Shown here: positions 8,341 through 15,626 of the stretch, piece after piece
How the letters are laid out: the number at the start of each line of letters is the position of its first letter
How positions within the stretch are numbered: the first letter of the stretch is position 1
Source of the DNA: an uncultured Dehalococcoidia bacterium
GTDB taxonomy: Bacteria > Chloroflexota > Dehalococcoidia > Lucifugimonadales > UBA3495
DNA: 64,000 nt
Direction of reading: 5' to 3'
NCBI GenBank assembly: GCA_958296445.1
Contig: OY282565.1
Span: 248,001-312,000, forward strand
Notes under the pieces: model-generated
What the model was told of the DNA's origin: nothing
What the model saw: only the letters and a program-made list of their open reading frames with translations
The model's database searches: none
Made by a program: the position numbers and the translations under genes

Positions 8341-8952
8341 ATGAATCTTGAGGTGATTGCTATATGGGTTGGCGCTATCGCCGGAATAATCGCAATACTG
8401 GGATCTATATTTAAATCAATTCAATGGCTGTGGAAAAAATATGGAAATCAAATTCACAACTGGTTTTCAAATTGCTTCCTTACTGCATCAAAGCTATGGC
8501 AATTCACAATAGCAGGCTGTGATGTAACTGCCAAGCAAATATCAAATGCTATAAATCGGTTACGTAAAATGATTGATCTGAGAATATTTACCCTGAAAGG
8601 TAGGAAAATGCAGGCAAATTTGGAACAGCCAGTTCAACGGGTACTAGAAATCGAAGGTTTGAGTAGAGACGAAAAATTGACACTACTCACCATTGCTCTG
8701 TATCGCGACGGGTCAGACACCCAAGGATTACCGATCATATTGACAGCCAACCCAGCGGCAGTGAAAAATTGTTTTTTGCAAATGAAAAATGCTAATCTAG
8801 GCAATTATGAGCTTTTATGCGGAAGGTTGGCGATTCATATCATGAAAGAAAACGAGGCGAAAAGTAAAGAGGATGAAACGAATTATCAAACCTATAAAAT
8901 TCCTTGGGAAGGAATTTTGGAACCATTTTTCAAGGAAGTGTTGGACAAGTAA
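8341..8952 (+). CDS. AT-rich unknown membrane-anchored protein
   Basis: I do not recognise this 203-residue protein. Residues 4-24 (EVIAIWVGAIAGIIAILGSI) form one membrane segment. A basic, amphipathic linker with W and K residues follows, then a soluble, probably cytoplasmic, C-terminal half with VLEIEGLSRDEKLTLLTIAL. Its base composition is strikingly AT-rich, with many AAA, AAT and ATT codons, unlike nearly all neighbours, so recent transfer is likely. It sits directly downstream of the methyltransferase and 40 bases before another small unknown gene on the same strand, which hints at an accessory cassette. Single-TM small proteins are common effectors in defence loci, but nothing in the sequence proves that here. 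Confidence 0.6.
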   Translation: MNLEVIAIWVGAIAGIIAILGSIFKSIQWLWKKYGNQIHNWFSNCFLTASKLWQFTIAGCDVTAKQISNAINRLRKMIDLRIFTLKGRKMQANLEQPVQRVLEIEGLSRDEKLTLLTIALYRDGSDTQGLPIILTANPAAVKNCFLQMKNANLGNYELLCGRLAIHIMKENEAKSKEDETNYQTYKIPWEGILEPFFKEVLDK

Positions 8953-8992
8953 CGGCTAGGATAAATCAGTACGTGAAGGATAGAGGCTAGAT

Positions 8993-9358
8993 ATGGTGAT
9001 TCTGAACGCGCCCGGCGCGGACGCCGCCGCTACCGGAATGGCGCAAGAGGCCCTTGACGCCTTTGCCGAGGGGCTGGATGGCCGACAGCCGGGGCTTGAA
9101 GTAGTGGAGCTGGCCGCAAACATCGCCAACGCTGCTCTATCCCATATACCGCACCCGGAAGTGGCCTTTGACGTAGACGGCGCGTTGTCTTTCGACCTGC
9201 GGACGGCCAGCGGTTACTTGATATTCGCGGAACTAACCACGGACGGCGCATTAGACGCCAGCGTTTATGACGCCCAAAACAATCTAACGCAACGAATGCC
9301 GTCCGCCACCGCCGTAGAGCTAACCGCCTGGTTCCGCTATTCTAGCCAAACGGGTTGA
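8993..9358 (+). CDS. Small hypothetical protein
   Basis: This 121-residue acidic protein is not recognised. The first ~55 residues are helical and Ala-rich (AQEALDAFAEGLDGR). The rest predicts as alternating strands: FDVDGALSFDLRTASGYLIF, then LTTDGALDASVYD, a pattern of a small beta-sheet domain. AGGATAGAGG lies before the ATG at 8993. GC content returns to the local norm, unlike the gene upstream. It may share a transcript with 8341-8952 (40-base gap) and is followed by two copies of the structured repeat. It has no membrane segment and is likely cytoplasmic. Confidence 0.6.
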   Translation: MVILNAPGADAAATGMAQEALDAFAEGLDGRQPGLEVVELAANIANAALSHIPHPEVAFDVDGALSFDLRTASGYLIFAELTTDGALDASVYDAQNNLTQRMPSATAVELTAWFRYSSQTG

Positions 9359-9393
9359 CCCAACCCCCAAATTGCTGATAGAGTTACTAGGTA

Positions 9394-9460
9394 AATCCGC
9401 GGAGTGGCCGGAGAACATCGTCCAGCCGCGCAGGATAGATGCCGGACATAGCCGCGGATT
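9394..9460. repeat. Structured 66-bp repeat, copy 2
   Basis: AATCCGCGGAGTGGCCGG at the left and GCCGGACATAGCCGCGGATT at the right make a two-part imperfect stem: a 9-bp outer helix, an internal loop, then CCGG pairing. Copy 3 follows after only six bases. Confidence 0.8.
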
Positions 9461-9466
9461 CCCTAT

Positions 9467-9534
9467 ATCCGTGGAGTGGCCAGAGAAACGCTTGTCCCGC
9501 CAATCGGGAAGGGCGCCGGACATAGCCACGGATT
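9467..9534. repeat. Structured 66-bp repeat, copy 3
   Basis: Starts ATCCGTGGAGTGGCC and ends CATAGCCACGGATT. The outer stem has changed from CCGCGG/CCGCGG in the other copies to CCGTGG/CCACGG, keeping the pairing. It ends just before the stop of the minus-strand HEPN gene. Confidence 0.8.
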
Positions 9535-9538
9535 TTCC

Positions 9539-10009
9539 TTACCGCCCGCCCGGTTCCGCCTCCAAAGGCAGCAGTTCGCCGGTTAGCCGCCGCCAGCGTC
9601 GCTGTCGCTCCCGGCTGTTCAGAGTAACGCGGCGGGGTGGTTGTTGACGCAGGGTTTCCAGTTCTTGCAACAGCCTTTTGGCGTCGCCGACACTGGCGCC
9701 GATGGCGTCCAGTCCCATATTATCCTCGTAGAAATTGATGTGCAGTTTTTCCATTGCGTCGAACAGAATCCGCACATCGGGGCGTTGCCATTCCTCGGAC
9801 AACTGAAAAGCGATGTCGCCCAGCAGACTGTGGCTATAGTGATTCCAGCCCCGTTGCGCGGCTACCGATTTAATTGCTTCGGCAACCGCGCCCCATCCCT
9901 TTTCCGACGCCTGCACCCTGTCGCCGGCCTGCAAATACTCGTCGGCTTTCTCTATGTAATGCCGGCTCAACGCGGCATACTTTTCCGGCCCGGAATCGGA
10001 TAATTGCAT
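9539..10009 (-). CDS. PaREP1/HEPN-domain protein
   Basis: This 156-residue helical protein matches PaREP1-type HEPN proteins: a helix with YIEKADEYLQAGDRVQASEK, then WGAVAEAIKSVAAQRGWNH, then LFDAMEKLHINFYEDNM. HEPN domains in toxins and defence ribonucleases carry Rx4-6H. Here Arg53 to His60 (RGWNHYSH) fits, so RNase activity is conceivable but unproven. The frame extends upstream to a GTG at 10051 inside the crotonase gene. I prefer the ATG at 10009, which has AGGGGATG upstream. It follows the crotonase on the same strand by 29 bases. No nucleotidyltransferase (MNT) partner, the usual companion in HEPN-MNT pairs, is adjacent. Confidence 0.75.
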   Translation of the reverse strand: MQLSDSGPEKYAALSRHYIEKADEYLQAGDRVQASEKGWGAVAEAIKSVAAQRGWNHYSHSLLGDIAFQLSEEWQRPDVRILFDAMEKLHINFYEDNMGLDAIGASVGDAKRLLQELETLRQQPPRRVTLNSRERQRRWRRLTGELLPLEAEPGGR

Positions 10010-10038
10010 CTCGCATCCCCTGCGCGTGCGGATTTCTT

Positions 10039-10815
10039 TTAATACCGCCACTCCGGCGCCCGCTTCTCCAGAAACGCCGTTATCCCCTCGTGCGCGTCCT
10101 CCTTCAGCAGATTATCCACCATCACCTGTTGCGCCACCTCATACGCCGCCGGACGGTTCAGCTCTATCTGCTGGTAGAACGCCGGCTTGCCCACGGCCAG
10201 GGTTTGGGCACTGGCCGCGGCTATCTGGCGGGCCAGGGCCATCACGCTGGCGTCCAGCTTGGCGTCGGGGACTACCCGGTTTATCAAGCCGATTTCCAAC
10301 GCCTCCGACGCCGGTATCGGCGTGCCGGTCAGCAACATCTCCATCGCCTTCTTGGTGGTGGCGACGCTGCGGGCCAGGGCCACGCCGGGGGTGGTGCAAA
10401 ACAACCCAATCTGCACGCCGGGGGTGGCGAAAGCGGCGGATTCGGCGGCCACGGCCAAGTCGCAGGTGGCGACCAACTGGCAGCCCGCCGCCGTTGCCAG
10501 CCCCTGCACCTGCGCGATGACCGGCTTGGGCAACAGCCGGATGGCCTCCATAACCTCAGTGCAAAGCGCGAAAACCGCAGTATAGGCTTCGGCGTCGCGG
10601 TTGATTATTTCGTTCAGGTCGTGGCCGGAACTGAACACCGGCCCCTCGGAACGCAGCACCACCACCCGCACGGCGGCATCCCCCTCGAAATCGCGCAACA
10701 GCCCCTTAAGCTCCCCCAGCAATTCGCTGGAAAGGGCGTTGCGCCGCCCCGGATTGTTCAAGGTAAGGACGGCCACCCCATCCTCAAGCTGGTATCGAAT
10801 CAAATGTCCGGTCAT
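10039..10815 (-). CDS. Enoyl-CoA hydratase/isomerase family protein, ECHDC3-like
   Basis: This 258-residue crotonase-fold protein begins MTGHLIRYQLEDGVAVLTL. FSSGHDLNEI is the first oxyanion-hole loop and LATAAGCQLVATCDLA the second. The C-terminus VMVDNLLKEDAHEGITAFLE closely resembles the mitochondrial ECHDC3 group. The two glutamates that hydrate the double bond in classical ECH are replaced: CQ where GE is usual, and TPGVQIGL where PE is usual. Plain hydratase activity is therefore doubtful; a thioester-binding or isomerase/hydrolase role is possible. GAGGAGA lies 6 bases before the ATG at 10815, so the longer frame to 10866 is not used. It probably shares a transcript with the HEPN gene. 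Confidence 0.88.
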   Translation of the reverse strand: MTGHLIRYQLEDGVAVLTLNNPGRRNALSSELLGELKGLLRDFEGDAAVRVVVLRSEGPVFSSGHDLNEIINRDAEAYTAVFALCTEVMEAIRLLPKPVIAQVQGLATAAGCQLVATCDLAVAAESAAFATPGVQIGLFCTTPGVALARSVATTKKAMEMLLTGTPIPASEALEIGLINRVVPDAKLDASVMALARQIAAASAQTLAVGKPAFYQQIELNRPAAYEVAQQVMVDNLLKEDAHEGITAFLEKRAPEWRY

Positions 10816-10980
10816 CACTGTCTCCTCGCCGCAGGCAGGGACGGCGCCCCGCGCCCCTTTATTCATCCCGCGCCCTATTATTCATAAGGTTGCCGTTTCG
10901 AGTTTAGCAAAGCAACAGCCCCCGCGCTACGCCGGGAACGTCCAGCCCCTTATCGTCTGAATCAGGATTTGCCACCCTGC

Positions 10981-11129
10981 CCTCTGTCACCCTGAGCGCA
11001 GCGAAGGGTCTCACTGCCCAAGCCGGGATTCTTCGCTATTGTCTGAATCAGGATTTTCGGGATTAAAAGATTTTCAGGATATTGCTAATCAGGTGAATCC
11101 TCAAATCCCGAAAATCCTGATTCAGACAA
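10981..11129. repeat. Dispersed repeats, including a perfect 26-bp inverted repeat
   Basis: Arms at 11039-11064 and 11104-11129 are perfect reverse complements (left arm TTGTCTGAATCAGGATTTTC then GGGATT). This is the family ending AATCCTGATTCAGACAA, also found near 16313, 54080, 54180, 54765, 63540, 63760 and 63955. A partial TCATTCTGAG-type element (CACCCTGAGCGCAGCGAAGG) precedes it at 10987. The rest of the 10816-11159 gap shows nothing else. Confidence 0.85.
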
Positions 11130-11159
11130 AAACCAAAAGCCCCCGGCCAGCCGCGGAAA

Positions 11160-11594
11160 CTACGCCGCGCGGGAAATCGCCAGCGTAGCCAGCATCCGCG
11201 CCACCAAAGGCCCATCGCCCCCGGCGAAAGCCCCGGCGCGGCAGACGGTGACGCTACGCCCCGGGCGTAGCACCTCGGCGCGGGCGGTGACTATATCACC
11301 GGACGCCGGGGCCAAGAAATTCAGCTTGTGTTCGGCGGTGGCCGCCCCGTCGTCGGGAGAGCTGAGGCTCAGGGCGGCCAGCACACAGGCGTCGTCCAGC
11401 AGCGCGGCCACGATGCCCCGGTGCAACACGCCCGGCGCGGCGGACAGGGCCTCGCCGCAAGGCAGCGCGATTTCCACCGCGCCCGGCGATACGGCGGACA
11501 GCCAAGCCCCCCACCGGGCCGAGGCCGACTGCTCGCGGAAAGCATCGGCCACCCGGTCGGCGTAGAGCGGATCGCGGGGCGTGAACCGGCCCAC
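11160..11594 (-). CDS. PaaI-type hotdog thioesterase
   Basis: This 144-residue single hotdog domain has the helix LHRGIVAALLDDACVLAAL, the counterpart of HGG(V/I)xAALADxAxxxA in PaaI/YdiI acyl-CoA thioesterases. It then has AEHKLNFLAPASGDIVTARA, the typical (T)xxLxxxFLxPAxxG strand. Such enzymes release CoA from aromatic or medium-chain acyl-CoAs in the cytoplasm. The acidic residue of the helix (DD) sits where the catalytic Asp/Glu is expected, and Gly replaces the second G of HGG partly (HRG). The start is a GTG seven bases after the upstream LLM gene with no strong ribosome site, suggesting translational coupling. Confidence 0.8.
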   Translation of the reverse strand: MGRFTPRDPLYADRVADAFREQSASARWGAWLSAVSPGAVEIALPCGEALSAAPGVLHRGIVAALLDDACVLAALSLSSPDDGAATAEHKLNFLAPASGDIVTARAEVLRPGRSVTVCRAGAFAGGDGPLVARMLATLAISRAA

Positions 11595-11601
11595 GGCGGT
11601 A

Positions 11602-12492
11602 CTAAAACTCCACCGCGTCTTTGTAACGGCGCATCATCTCAATGTGTTCGTCCGCCGTTTTCAGCCCGCCGCGCCGGTTCTCGATGGACAAGTGGGACGC
11701 GCCCATCTCCCGCCAGGCCGCCGTTTCCGCTATCCAATCCTCGGGGGACGCGCCCATAGTTTTCAGCCGCCCGTCCAGCCCCAGCGCGGCGGGGTCGCGC
11801 CCGCACTCGGCCATATAGCCGTGAACCTTGTCCTGCAAGGCGCGTCCGGCGTCATCCGGGCCGAAGTTGGGACACCAGCCGTCGGCGATGCGAGCCAAGC
11901 GGCGCAACGAAACGTCGGGCGGAATCGGCGCGGCCGGGCTGCCCACGCCCAGCCAGACCGGAATGGGCCGCTGCACCGGCAAGGGGTTGATGCCCGCGTG
12001 GGTGATGTCGTGCCAGCGCCCGTGAAAGTCTACCGACTCCTTAGTCCACAGTTCCCTCATAACCCGGATTTGCTCGGCGCTGCGGGCGCCCCGGTCGTTG
12101 AAATTCTGCCCCAGCGCCTCAAACTCCACAAAGTTCCAGCCGACGCCGATACCCAGCCGCAGCCGCCCGCCGCAGAGAACGTCTATCTCGGCGGCCTGTT
12201 TCGCCACCAGTACCGTCTGCCGCTGCGGCAGAATCAGTATGCCGGAAGTTAGCCCCATCCCCGGAGCCACCGCCGCCAAGTAGCCCATCAGTGTCATAGA
12301 CTCATGCACCACCGACTCGTGGTTGTACATCCCGAACAAGGGATGGTCATACTGCCGGGCGTCCGCCCCCAGCACATGGTCGGCGATAAACAGGTAGGCA
12401 TAGCCCATATCCTGCGCCGCCTGCGCAAAATCGCGGACAGCCCCCCGGTCCGGCTCAATCTCCGTCTGCGGGAAAATAACTCCAATCTCCAT
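11602..12492 (-). CDS. LLM-class F420/flavin-dependent oxidoreductase
   Basis: This 296-residue luciferase-like TIM barrel is of the F420-dependent type. Hallmarks are MEIGVIFPQTEI at strand 1, YLFIADHVLG, LILPQRQTVLVAKQAAEIDVL, and GRLRLGIGVGWNFVEFEALG for cofactor binding. SLRRLARIADGWCPNF comes later in the barrel. Such enzymes use F420H2 or FMNH2 for hydride transfer or monooxygenation; the substrate is unknown. GGAG precedes the ATG at 12492. It is followed after 7 bases by the thioesterase and is divergent from the HTH-nuclease, sharing an 80-base intergenic region. It is one of four diverse LLM proteins in this window. Confidence 0.9.
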   Translation of the reverse strand: MEIGVIFPQTEIEPDRGAVRDFAQAAQDMGYAYLFIADHVLGADARQYDHPLFGMYNHESVVHESMTLMGYLAAVAPGMGLTSGILILPQRQTVLVAKQAAEIDVLCGGRLRLGIGVGWNFVEFEALGQNFNDRGARSAEQIRVMRELWTKESVDFHGRWHDITHAGINPLPVQRPIPVWLGVGSPAAPIPPDVSLRRLARIADGWCPNFGPDDAGRALQDKVHGYMAECGRDPAALGLDGRLKTMGASPEDWIAETAAWREMGASHLSIENRRGGLKTADEHIEMMRRYKDAVEF

Positions 12493-12520
12493 AGCCGCTC
12501 CAATAGGTGAATGGGTCGGG

Positions 12521-12567
12521 AAATATCCTGATTTGGGATATTTAAGGCAACAAAAATATCATATCCC
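12521..12567 (+). promoter_or_regulatory. Candidate operator with AAATATCC half-sites
   Basis: AAATATCC (12521-12528) and GGATATTT (12536-12543) form an inverted repeat with a 7-base spacer. A second imperfect pair, AAATATC (12554-12560) next to ATATCCC (12561-12567), ends four bases before the ATG at 12572. The cluster is AT-rich in a GC-rich genome. The arrangement of two symmetric sites before a gene with its own HTH domain recalls C-protein boxes of type II restriction systems. Autoregulation is inferred. Confidence 0.55.
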
Positions 12568-12571
12568 TAAT

Positions 12572-13411
12572 ATGAATAGAATACCTCCAGATGCTTACTC
12601 GAGATTTCGCCGGGCACTGATAGAGGCCCGTCAAGCAAGCGGACAGACTCAATCGGAACTCGCCGCCGGATTAGGCGTGTCTCAGTCTTTCGTCTCCAAG
12701 TACGAGCTGGGCGAGCGCAGGCTGGACGTAATCGAGTTCCTGCGGATTGCGGAAGTTCTTGGCGCGAATGTCTACCGCCTCATCCGGCAAATCACCGCCG
12801 GGGAAGATTTTACTCCATCCGCCGACGTGCTGGAAGAGTTGGGGTTGACGGCAACGGACTTAACCACCCTAGTACACGATAACCCAAGCCTTAGATGTAT
12901 GGTTATCGGTTACTCCGCTGAACAGAAGCTCCGGGCTAACTGGCTATCCGGCAACGACGTCACCTACATCGGCAAGCCGGACGACCACGACCGCCGGAAT
13001 AAGGGTGACCACGTAATAGAATACCAAGGCAATCAGTTCGCTATTGAGATTAAATCTCTCCAAACTAGGATGGTTGTCAAAGACGGCGATATTTGGCGTG
13101 GCAGAGCGCAGGTTGATGCCAGCGACCGCCGTGCAGTAGTTCTGACAGATGGAAGCTCCCTTAATACCACGTTGCTAACAGTCGGAGAATTCGATGTTCT
13201 GGCGGTAAATTGTTTCGCCTTTGGACAAGGGTGGAATTTCGCTTTCGCCAAGAACGAGGACTTACCTCGAAGCCGTTATAGGAATTACACCCCCGAGGTT
13301 CGCAATCAGCTCCTTGCCAGTCTTGTGCCGGTTTCTTGGCCTCCTGAACCGCCATTTAGCGACAACCTCTTTACGATTCTTGACAGCTTGATAAGCGACC
13401 GGGTGTCTTAA
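12572..13411 (+). CDS. XRE HTH fused to PD-(D/E)xK nuclease domain
   Basis: This 279-residue protein joins two domains. Residues 8-75 are an XRE-type helix-turn-helix (QTQSELAAGLGVSQSFVSKY). Residues about 110-230 look like a restriction-endonuclease fold: Glu117 in the first helix, GDHVIEYQGNQFAIEIK with Asp146 and Glu159-x-Lys161 as the catalytic core, and Gln180 in RGRAQVD. It ends with DVLAVNCFAFGQGWNF and a WPP-rich tail. The frame extends to a TTG at 12533, but the ATG at 12572 places the operator upstream of the gene. The protein may bind DNA, repress itself and cut. It converges on a DNA methyltransferase 12 bases away, so the two resemble a restriction-modification unit with the controller built into the nuclease. 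A regulator that has lost cleavage activity is the main alternative. Confidence 0.75.
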   Translation: MNRIPPDAYSRFRRALIEARQASGQTQSELAAGLGVSQSFVSKYELGERRLDVIEFLRIAEVLGANVYRLIRQITAGEDFTPSADVLEELGLTATDLTTLVHDNPSLRCMVIGYSAEQKLRANWLSGNDVTYIGKPDDHDRRNKGDHVIEYQGNQFAIEIKSLQTRMVVKDGDIWRGRAQVDASDRRAVVLTDGSSLNTTLLTVGEFDVLAVNCFAFGQGWNFAFAKNEDLPRSRYRNYTPEVRNQLLASLVPVSWPPEPPFSDNLFTILDSLISDRVS

Positions 13412-13423
13412 CGCAGCTGCGAG

Positions 13424-14164
13424 CTAATTCCGCCTATTTTCTTTAACAAACACCAGAAAATACGAATGATTTTTCCTGGCGTGAACCTGTTTTTTCAATC
13501 TGGTCACAGCCGGTTTGTTGGGGCGCACAACTACAAACAAGTCTTTAGCGTAAAAGCCTGTTGACTCGTAATAGTTGATTATCTCCACGTGCGTGAGACG
13601 CTGGCGGTTTGCGCTTACCTCGTCCTGACACTTTACGATTAGGACGCCATTTCGCCTAAGCACTCGAAACGCTTCTTGCCCGGCTTTACGGTATAACTCC
13701 GTAACGGCGTCGTGCCATTTGGCGTTTTCCGGCTTTTCATGGCCGTTGGCGTAGTGTTCCCGAAAGGCCGAATAACTGCCTCCGCCTGCTTTCTGGCTTG
13801 CGTCGTTCCTGAAAAAACCTTCCATATACGGCGGATCCAGCACTACGCAGTCAATTTCGCCATCCAGGTACGGTAAATCCCGGCAATCCACCCCCATTGA
13901 TATGTCCGTAGCCCGGACATCGTAGGCCCCTTCACGGACTTTCTGCCAGAAAACGCCTTTCCCCCAAGTTACGTCGGCTACAGTTGCCCCCTCCGGGACG
14001 TGCAGACGCAGGATTTGGGCGAAAACATCCGCGTTTCCGCTTACGTGAGCGGATACAGTGACATCGCTGGTAGCGATGCCCCCCTGCACCCGTCGGCTGC
14101 CCCGGTTTTCCGGCGGGAGATTCATCCGAAATTGGCCTTTCGCCTCAGACATCGGTTCATCCAT
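13424..14164 (-). CDS. Site-specific DNA methyltransferase (N4-cytosine/N6-adenine type)
   Basis: This protein of about 246 residues carries [15 protein letters not shown] as the AdoMet motif I and [13 protein letters not shown] as the catalytic DPPY motif IV. Later come [17 protein letters not shown] and [15 protein letters not shown], typical of beta/gamma-type amino-methylases. Motif I is unusual (WGKG rather than FxGSG), a variant seen in this subfamily. The frame opens at 14260, but those first codons lie in an intergenic repeat. ATGs at 14164 or 14152 are more likely, and no start has a strong ribosome site. It is tail-to-tail with the HTH-nuclease, separated by 12 bases holding CGCAGCTGCG. 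Its probable role is to protect sites cut by that nuclease. Confidence 0.82.
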   Translation of the reverse strand: MDEPMSEAKGQFRMNLPPENRGSRRVQGGIATSDVTVSAHVSGNADVFAQILRLHVPEGATVADVTWGKGVFWQKVREGAYDVRATDISMGVDCRDLPYLDGEIDCVVLDPPYMEGFFRNDASQKAGGGSYSAFREHYANGHEKPENAKWHDAVTELYRKAGQEAFRVLRRNGVLIVKCQDEVSANRQRLTHVEIINYYESTGFYAKDLFVVVRPNKPAVTRLKKQVHARKNHSYFLVFVKENRRN

Positions 14165-14228
14165 CAGTTTTCCGCAGCCGCTCCCTTCAGGCTTTACCCT
14201 GAATATGCGAGGGTAGTTTATTGAGATG

Positions 14229-14309
14229 ATTGCGAAATTTCCCCTTTTGTCACCCTTCATTTAGCTCAGTGCGACAAAGTGACCGGACAACAAACAGGAA
14301 TTTCGCAAT
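14229..14309. repeat. Inverted repeat with ATTGCGAAATT arms
   Basis: ATTGCGAAATTTCC (14229-14242) and GGAATTTCGCAAT (14297-14309) pair with one bulge. The centre holds fragments of the TCATTCTGAG-type element (GTCACCC, GTGCGACAAAG). The same AATTTCGCAATT word occurs at about 1068, and related GCAATTTTCT words at 63472 and 63693. The rest of the 14165-14376 gap shows nothing further. Confidence 0.7.
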
Positions 14310-14376
14310 TGTCCCAATCAGGAAATTATACGCCTTGCCATCCCCCCACGCCCGCCATCCCCCCGTCACCATCCCC

Positions 14377-15558
14377 CTACTCCAGCAACCGCGCTTTCTG
14401 CCCCTCAAACTCCTCGCGGGTGAGGTAGCCCTGCTCCAGCAGGCGGGCCAGACGCTCTAGGTCGCCCGCTACCGAGGCGGTGCCGACGGGGGCCTGCGCC
14501 ACCGCCCGGTCTACCTGCCGGGCGTCGGTTACGCCGCAGAGGCCCATCGCTACGCTGAGCTCGTTGCGCAGGATTTCCAGGCAGTGGCGGACGCCGTCCT
14601 CGCCGCCGACGGAAAGCCCCCAGAATATCGGGCGGCCCACGAAAGTGGCGCGGGCGCCCAGGGCCAGCGCCTTCAGCACATCCGCCCCCTTGCGGATGCC
14701 CCCGTCCAGATACACCTCCAGCCGGTCGCCCACAGCGTCGGCGATGGACGGCAACATATCTATGGAGCCGTCGGTGCCTTGCAGCGCGTGGCCGCCGTGG
14801 TTCGACACCACCAGCGCCTCGACGCCATGCTCGGCGCACAGCCGGGCATCCTCGGCGGTCTGAACGCCCTTGACTATCAGGGGCATCGTGGTAAGCGAGC
14901 GCAGCCATTCTAGGTCGCGCCAGTTGAGAGCCGACTCAAAGCTCTCGGCGAAGTTTTCCCTTGTGGGCAGGTTGGGCAATTCGATGCCCTGAAAATTCTT
15001 GAGAGTGCGCTCGGCCTCCAGAATGTAGGCGTAGCGGTGTTCGCGCTCGCGGGAATTGGCGCCCAGATTGTCCACCGTGAGCATCATCGCGGTGTAACCG
15101 GCGTTCTCGGCGCGGCGCACCAGTATTTCGGTAAGCTCCCGGTTCTGGAAAAAGTATAGCTGGAACCACAGCGGATTATCGGCAACCTCGGCCACTTCCT
15201 CGATGCTGTAGCTGGACGCCGTGCTGAGGCCCATTATCGTGTCGGCGGCCGCCGCGGCGCGGGCCGAAGCCAGCTCGCCGGCCGGGTGCGCCCGCTGGTG
15301 CGTGCCGGTGGGGGCCAGCATCACCGGCAGGCTGATCCGCTGCCCCAGAACCTCAGTGGACATATCCCGCCGGCTCACGTCCACCAGCACCCGGGGGCGC
15401 AGCTTGACCGCCTCCATCGCCCGCACGTTAGCCGTGTTGGTAGTCCAGTCGGGCGCGTCCAAATCGCCAAACAGCCGGTCGAACAGCGCCTTGGGCATAG
15501 TTTCCTTGGCCCTTGCTTCGTAGTCGCCGATGGTGAGCATAGAGTTCTGCGTAGTCAT
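14377..15558 (-). CDS. FMN-dependent alpha-hydroxy-acid oxidase with C-terminal SHOCT domain
   Basis: This 393-residue protein starts at the ATG preceded by AGGAGG (15558). Residues 1-350 are an FMN-binding TIM barrel of the lactate/glycolate oxidase family: LPVMLAPTGTHQRAHPAGE, GLSTASSYSIEEVAE, WFQLYFFQ, PLIVKGVQ with the FMN lysine, SNHGGH with the catalytic His, and LDGGIRKGADVLKALALGA. The family normally has SNHGGR, where Arg binds the substrate carboxylate; here it is His (SNHGGHALQG). After PVGTASVAG comes DLERLARLLEQGYLTREEFE, a SHOCT (short C-terminal) domain, which is usually on membrane or oligomeric proteins. Substrate is therefore uncertain; a 2-hydroxyacid or a neutral analogue is possible. 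Confidence 0.87.
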   Translation of the reverse strand: MTTQNSMLTIGDYEARAKETMPKALFDRLFGDLDAPDWTTNTANVRAMEAVKLRPRVLVDVSRRDMSTEVLGQRISLPVMLAPTGTHQRAHPAGELASARAAAAADTIMGLSTASSYSIEEVAEVADNPLWFQLYFFQNRELTEILVRRAENAGYTAMMLTVDNLGANSREREHRYAYILEAERTLKNFQGIELPNLPTRENFAESFESALNWRDLEWLRSLTTMPLIVKGVQTAEDARLCAEHGVEALVVSNHGGHALQGTDGSIDMLPSIADAVGDRLEVYLDGGIRKGADVLKALALGARATFVGRPIFWGLSVGGEDGVRHCLEILRNELSVAMGLCGVTDARQVDRAVAQAPVGTASVAGDLERLARLLEQGYLTREEFEGQKARLLE

Positions 15559-15626
15559 CCCTAATCCTCCTGACAATTGGGGGCGCTAGTGTCCGAAACG
15601 AAACGGGGCGGGGGCGGCCACCCGCG

